The notes below the pieces were generated by a model. The model worked only from the letters and a program-made list of their open reading frames with translations. It made no database searches and was not told where the DNA came from. Positions 60,956 to 64,000 of a stretch of 64,000 nucleotides of DNA are shown piece after piece. The first letter of the stretch is position 1; each line of letters starts with the position of its first letter. The position numbers were made by a program, and so were the translations under genes. Source of the DNA: Pseudomonas helleri (lineage in GTDB: Bacteria > Pseudomonadota > Gammaproteobacteria > Pseudomonadales > Pseudomonadaceae); NCBI RefSeq assembly GCF_001043025.1, contig NZ_JYLD01000010.1:1-64000 (forward strand). The letters are read 5' to 3'.

Positions 60956-61909
60956 ATGAGCGTTCGAGTCGGGATTGTCATGGACCCCATTGCGGACATC
61001 TCCTATAAAAAGGACAGCTCGCTGGCCATGCTGCTGGCCGCACAGGCACGTGGCTGGACCCTGTTTTATATGGAGCAGCAAGACCTTTACCTGACCGAAG
61101 GCAAGGCCCGCGCGCGCATGAAGCCGCTGAAAGTGTTCGCCAACCCTGAAAAGTGGTTTGAGCTGGAGGCCGAGGCCGACACTGCCCTGAGCGATCTGGA
61201 CGTGATCCTGATGCGCAAGGACCCGCCCTTCGACATGGAATTTGTGTACACCACCTATCTGCTCGAACAAGCCGAGCGCGACGGTGTGCTGATCGTCAAC
61301 AAGCCGCAGAGCCTGCGTGATTGCAACGAAAAGCTGTTCGCCACCCAATTCACCCAATGCACACCACCAACCGTGGTCAGCCGTCGCGCTGACGTGTTGC
61401 GTGAATTCGCCGCCCAGTACGGCGATGTGATCCTCAAGCCGCTGGACGGCATGGGCGGCACTTCGATCTTCCGCCACCGGGTCGGTGATCCCAACCTGTC
61501 GGTGATCCTCGAAACCCTGACTGCCAACGGCACCCAGCAAATCATGGCGCAAGGCTACTTGCCGGGCATCAAGGACGGCGACAAGCGCATCCTGATGATC
61601 GACGGCGAGCCCGTGCCTTATTGCCTGGCGCGGATCCCGGCACAGGGCGAAACCCGTGGCAACCTGGCCGCTGGCGGCCGTGGCGAAGCCCGCCCGCTGA
61701 GCGAAAAGGACCGTTGGATTGCAGCCCAAGTCGGCCCAACCCTGCGTGAAAAGGGCCTGTTGTTTGTAGGATTGGACGTTATCGGTGAGCACCTGACCGA
61801 AATCAACGTCACCAGCCCGACCTGCATCCGGGAAATCGACAACGCCTTTGGTACCAACATCGGCGCACTGTTGATGGACGCGATTGAGCGCAAGCTTGCC
61901 GCACGCTGA
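60956..61909 (+). CDS. gshB: Glutathione synthetase
   Basis: A 317-residue ATP-grasp ligase that joins gamma-glutamylcysteine and glycine. It has VRVGIVMDPIADISYKKDSS at the N-terminus, DVILMRKDPPFDMEFVYTT, VILKPLDGMGGTSIFRH (ATP-binding), PYCLARIPAQGETRGNLAAG and GLDVIGEHLTEINVTSPTC. Full length and cytoplasmic. Confidence 0.97.
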   Translation: MSVRVGIVMDPIADISYKKDSSLAMLLAAQARGWTLFYMEQQDLYLTEGKARARMKPLKVFANPEKWFELEAEADTALSDLDVILMRKDPPFDMEFVYTTYLLEQAERDGVLIVNKPQSLRDCNEKLFATQFTQCTPPTVVSRRADVLREFAAQYGDVILKPLDGMGGTSIFRHRVGDPNLSVILETLTANGTQQIMAQGYLPGIKDGDKRILMIDGEPVPYCLARIPAQGETRGNLAAGGRGEARPLSEKDRWIAAQVGPTLREKGLLFVGLDVIGEHLTEINVTSPTCIREIDNAFGTNIGALLMDAIERKLAAR

Positions 61910-61986
61910 TCTGCGACCTCCAGAAAAAGACCAACATTGCGCTATCATGCGCAGCCTGTGAAACCCGCGATGTTGGTCTTTTTGCC

Positions 61987-62886
61987 ATGACACTCCCCAG
62001 CGACCTGCCCCCTGAACTGCGCCACACCGGCGTGCGCGCAGCTGATCGCCTGGGTTTTGCCCTGTTTATCGCAGCCCTGCTGCATATCGCGGTGATTGTG
62101 GGCGTGGGTTTCAGCGCCAGCGAGCCCAAGCCAATCAGCAAAACCCTGGAAATTACCCTCTCGACGTTCAAGAGCGAAAAAGCCCCGGAGAAAGCTGACT
62201 TTTTGGCACAGGACAATCAGCAAGGCAGCGGCACGCTGGACAAAAAAGCCGTGCCCAAGACCACTGAAGTGGCGCCGTTCCAGGACAACACCGTCAAAAA
62301 GGTCACCCCGCCCCCGGCCGCCAAGCCGGAGCAACCCAAGGCCGCGCCCAAAGCAGCCGTGACCACCGTGGCGCCCAAGCCTAAAAAAGCCCCGAGCGAG
62401 CCGCAAAAAACCAAGACTGAGGCGGCGCCCAAGGCCAATATTCCGACGTTCGACAGCTCGCAGCTGTCCAGCGAGATTTCCAGCCTCGAAGCCGAACTGG
62501 CCAACGAGCAGCAGCTGTATGCCAAGCGCCCGAAGATCTACCGCATGAGCGCGGCCTCGACCATGCGCGACAAAGGCGCCTGGTACAAAGAAGACTGGCG
62601 CAAGAAAATCGAGCGCGTGGGCAACCTCAATTACCCCGAGCAGGCCCGCCGCGAAAAAATCTACGGCAAATTGCGCCTGCTGGTGTCGATCAACCGCGAC
62701 GGCTCGTTGCACGAGGTGCTGGTGCTTGAGTCCTCCGGGCAACCGCTGCTGGATCAGGCCGCGCAACGCATTGTACGACTGGCAGCGCCTTTTGCACCGT
62801 TTACCGGCGACCTGGCCGATATCGACCGTTTGGAGATCATTCGTACCTGGCGCTTCGGCCCGGGGGATCAGTTGTCGAGTAATTAA
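61987..62886 (+). CDS. tonB: TonB-like energy transducer (TonB3-type)
   Basis: A 299-residue protein with one membrane segment near the N-terminus (LGFALFIAALLHIAVIVGVGF, residues about 22-42), a long Lys/Pro/Ala-rich stretch (about 90-150; PPPAAKPEQPKAAPKAAV), and a C-terminal TonB domain (NYPEQARREKIYGKLRLLVS, ending in IRTWRFGP). No exbB or exbD is adjacent. The same position next to gshB and the pil-chp genes is occupied in P. aeruginosa by tonB3 (PA0406), needed there for twitching motility. Confidence 0.88.
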   Translation: MTLPSDLPPELRHTGVRAADRLGFALFIAALLHIAVIVGVGFSASEPKPISKTLEITLSTFKSEKAPEKADFLAQDNQQGSGTLDKKAVPKTTEVAPFQDNTVKKVTPPPAAKPEQPKAAPKAAVTTVAPKPKKAPSEPQKTKTEAAPKANIPTFDSSQLSSEISSLEAELANEQQLYAKRPKIYRMSAASTMRDKGAWYKEDWRKKIERVGNLNYPEQARREKIYGKLRLLVSINRDGSLHEVLVLESSGQPLLDQAAQRIVRLAAPFAPFTGDLADIDRLEIIRTWRFGPGDQLSSN

Positions 62887-62901
62887 CCTTGGCAGAACTC
62901 T

Positions 62902-63004
62902 GTAGTCGCTGACGCAGGCTGCGATAAGGTCCGCAGGAGCTTCGTTGTTGATTCAAAAGCAGAGGGCCGCTGCGCGCCCCATCGCAGCCTTCGGCAGCGA
63001 CTAC
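62902..63004. repeat. Inverted repeat, 'gtagtcgctgacgcaggctgcgat' family (family D)
   Basis: Left arm gtagtcgctgacgcaggctg and right arm cagccttcggcagcgactac with about 55 bp between them, including ggccgctgcgcgccccatcg. It lies between tonB and yqgE. Confidence 0.85.
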
Positions 63005-63063
63005 AAAGGCTTTTATCATCCGCCAACTTGTCAGTTCACCTTGTCAGCGCCACACTTACGCCC

Positions 63064-63636
63064 ATGAAAAAGCACACGCCAACGTACCTCAAGCACCAAT
63101 TGCTGATGGCCATGCCACATATGGCCGACCCTAACTTTGCCCACACGTTGACGTATATCGTCGAACACACGGCCAATGGGGCCATGGGGCTGGTGATCAA
63201 CCGCCCGATGGATCTGAATCTGGCGGACATTCTTGAGCAGTTGCGCCCCGATGTGCTTTCGTCGCCTCTATGCCAACACATTCCGGTCTACGGCGGCGGC
63301 CCGGTGATGGTTGATCGCGGTTTTGTCTTGCACCCCGCCACGATGAACTTTGACGCCACGGTCGAGCTGCAGGACGGGCTGGCCCTGACCACTTCGGTCG
63401 ACATTCTGTTCAGCATTGCTGACGGTCGCGGCCCGCAGCGCAGCCTGATCTGCCTGGGCTACGCCGGGTGGGACGCCGGCCAGCTGGAGGCCGAACTGGC
63501 CGACAACGCCTGGCTGACCTGCCCGTATTCAAGCGACATTCTGTTTGCAACCTCCAGCGATGATCGCCTCGACGCGGCCGCCAAACACCTGGGAGTAAAC
63601 CTCAATTTGTTAACCAGTCAAGCAGGCCATTCCTGA
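63064..63636 (+). CDS. YqgE/AlgH family protein
   Basis: A 190-residue protein of the UPF0301/YqgE family: YLKHQLLMAMPHMADPNFAH at the start, HTANGAMGLVINRPMDLNLA, VYGGGPVMVDRGFVLH and SLICLGYAGWDAGQLEAELA. Function is not firmly known; in P. aeruginosa the homologue is called AlgH. The ATG at 63064 gives the usual family N-terminus. Its stop overlaps the ruvX start by one base (TGATG), so the two are translated together. Confidence 0.92.
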   Translation: MKKHTPTYLKHQLLMAMPHMADPNFAHTLTYIVEHTANGAMGLVINRPMDLNLADILEQLRPDVLSSPLCQHIPVYGGGPVMVDRGFVLHPATMNFDATVELQDGLALTTSVDILFSIADGRGPQRSLICLGYAGWDAGQLEAELADNAWLTCPYSSDILFATSSDDRLDAAAKHLGVNLNLLTSQAGHS

Positions 63637-64000
63637 TGGCTAGCCTTCGTTTATTGCTGGGTTTCGACTACGGCACCCGCTCCATCGGTGTCGCCGTGGG
63701 CCAGATGGTCACCGGCCAGGCCCGCGAGTTGTGCAACCTGAAAGCCGAAAACGGTATTCCCAAGTGGGAAGAGATCGAAAAGCTGATCAAAGAGTGGCAG
63801 CCCGACGCCATGGTGGTCGGCATGCCGCTGAACATGGACGGCACCCCGAGCGAGTTCTGCGCCCGCGCGCAAAAATTTGCCAACCGCCTCAATGGCCGCT
63901 TCAATCTGCCCGTGTTTACCCACGATGAACGCCTTACGACCTTCGAAGCCAAGGGCGAACGCCGTTCTCAGGGCGGCCAGCGTGGCAGTTATCGCGACAA
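63636..64000 (+). CDS. ruvX: Holliday junction resolvase-like protein RuvX/YqgF (3' end beyond window)
   Basis: The frame starts with the ATG overlapping the yqgE stop codon and stays open to the end of the window, giving 121 residues. LLLGFDYGTRSIGVAVGQ is the YqgF RNase H-fold motif with its catalytic Asp; AMVVGMPLNMDGTPSEFC and VFTHDERLTTFEA are also typical. Family members resolve Holliday junctions or process 16S rRNA ends. The C-terminus is missing only because the window stops. Confidence 0.95.
   Translation, partial: MASLRLLLGFDYGTRSIGVAVGQMVTGQARELCNLKAENGIPKWEEIEKLIKEWQPDAMVVGMPLNMDGTPSEFCARAQKFANRLNGRFNLPVFTHDERLTTFEAKGERRSQGGQRGSYRD

Overview
The window is a chromosomal stretch of a Pseudomonas species, most likely of the P. 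fluorescens/P. putida side of the genus. This rests on the high GC content, the gene order gshB-tonB-yqgE-ruvX beside the pilG-H-I-J-chpA-chpC twitching chemosensory cluster, the order tkt-epd-pgk-fda next to metK, two genes that look like the Pseudomonas-typical DUF6124 family, and many paired REP-like repeats of the 'gtaggagcgagcttg' and 'gtgggagcgggcttg' kinds between genes. No rRNA or tRNA genes, insertion sequences, prophage or CRISPR arrays were seen. The organism is inferred, not proven.

Layout. 0.2-3 kb: a TldD/PmbA-type metallopeptidase pair. 3-10 kb: a DHA2 drug exporter, the DbpA helicase, a BaiN-like flavoprotein, a YccS-like membrane protein and an ElaA-like acetyltransferase. 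10-11.7 kb: a small winged-helix protein, a YgjP-like zinc protease and a DUF6124-like protein. 11.8-17.7 kb (minus strand): a sugar-phosphate block tkt, epd, pgk, a small lipoprotein and fda. 18-20.2 kb: an ArsR-methyltransferase regulator with its own palindromic operator, followed by metK. 20.5-25.5 kb: ligB, a DUF1090 protein, a cytochrome c'-like lipoprotein, mltA and queC; the ligB-mltA part is bracketed by two about 165-bp composite repeats in opposite orientation. 25.5-27 kb: an AT-rich island with an XRE regulator translationally coupled to a VUT (queuosine-precursor type) transporter. 27.3-32.3 kb: a second DUF6124 protein, a MAPEG protein, a Na+/H+ antiporter and a PQQ dehydrogenase whose membrane anchor seems to be a separate small gene. 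32.4-38.5 kb: a VapBC toxin-antitoxin pair, a LysR regulator divergent from a D-amino-acid dehydrogenase/RidA/binding-protein operon, and an HD-domain hydrolase divergent from a GlxA-type regulator. 38.6-49.4 kb: rsmE, bioA, cytochrome b561, YceI, RhlE, metF and ahcY under an S-adenosylhomocysteine riboswitch, a thioesterase, a formate/nitrite-family transporter and a TrhA/hemolysin III protein. 49.5-50.6 kb: an HTH-nucleotidyltransferase/HEPN pair with a striking promoter-operator. 50.7-60.6 kb: the Pil-Chp chemosensory system without pilK and chpB. 60.9-64 kb: gshB, tonB, yqgE and the 5' part of ruvX.

How the parts work together. Methionine-cycle functions occur in two places: metK next to a candidate SahR-like regulator, and ahcY-metF behind an SAH riboswitch, so SAH probably signals to both loci. 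The Pil-Chp genes form a complete signalling line (receptor PilJ, couplers PilI and ChpC, kinase ChpA, regulators PilG and PilH) but have no local adaptation enzymes, and a TonB paralogue sits nearby. The most noteworthy accessory systems are the HTH-MNT/HEPN pair with tandem palindromes woven into its promoter and the XRE-VUT transporter island next to queC.
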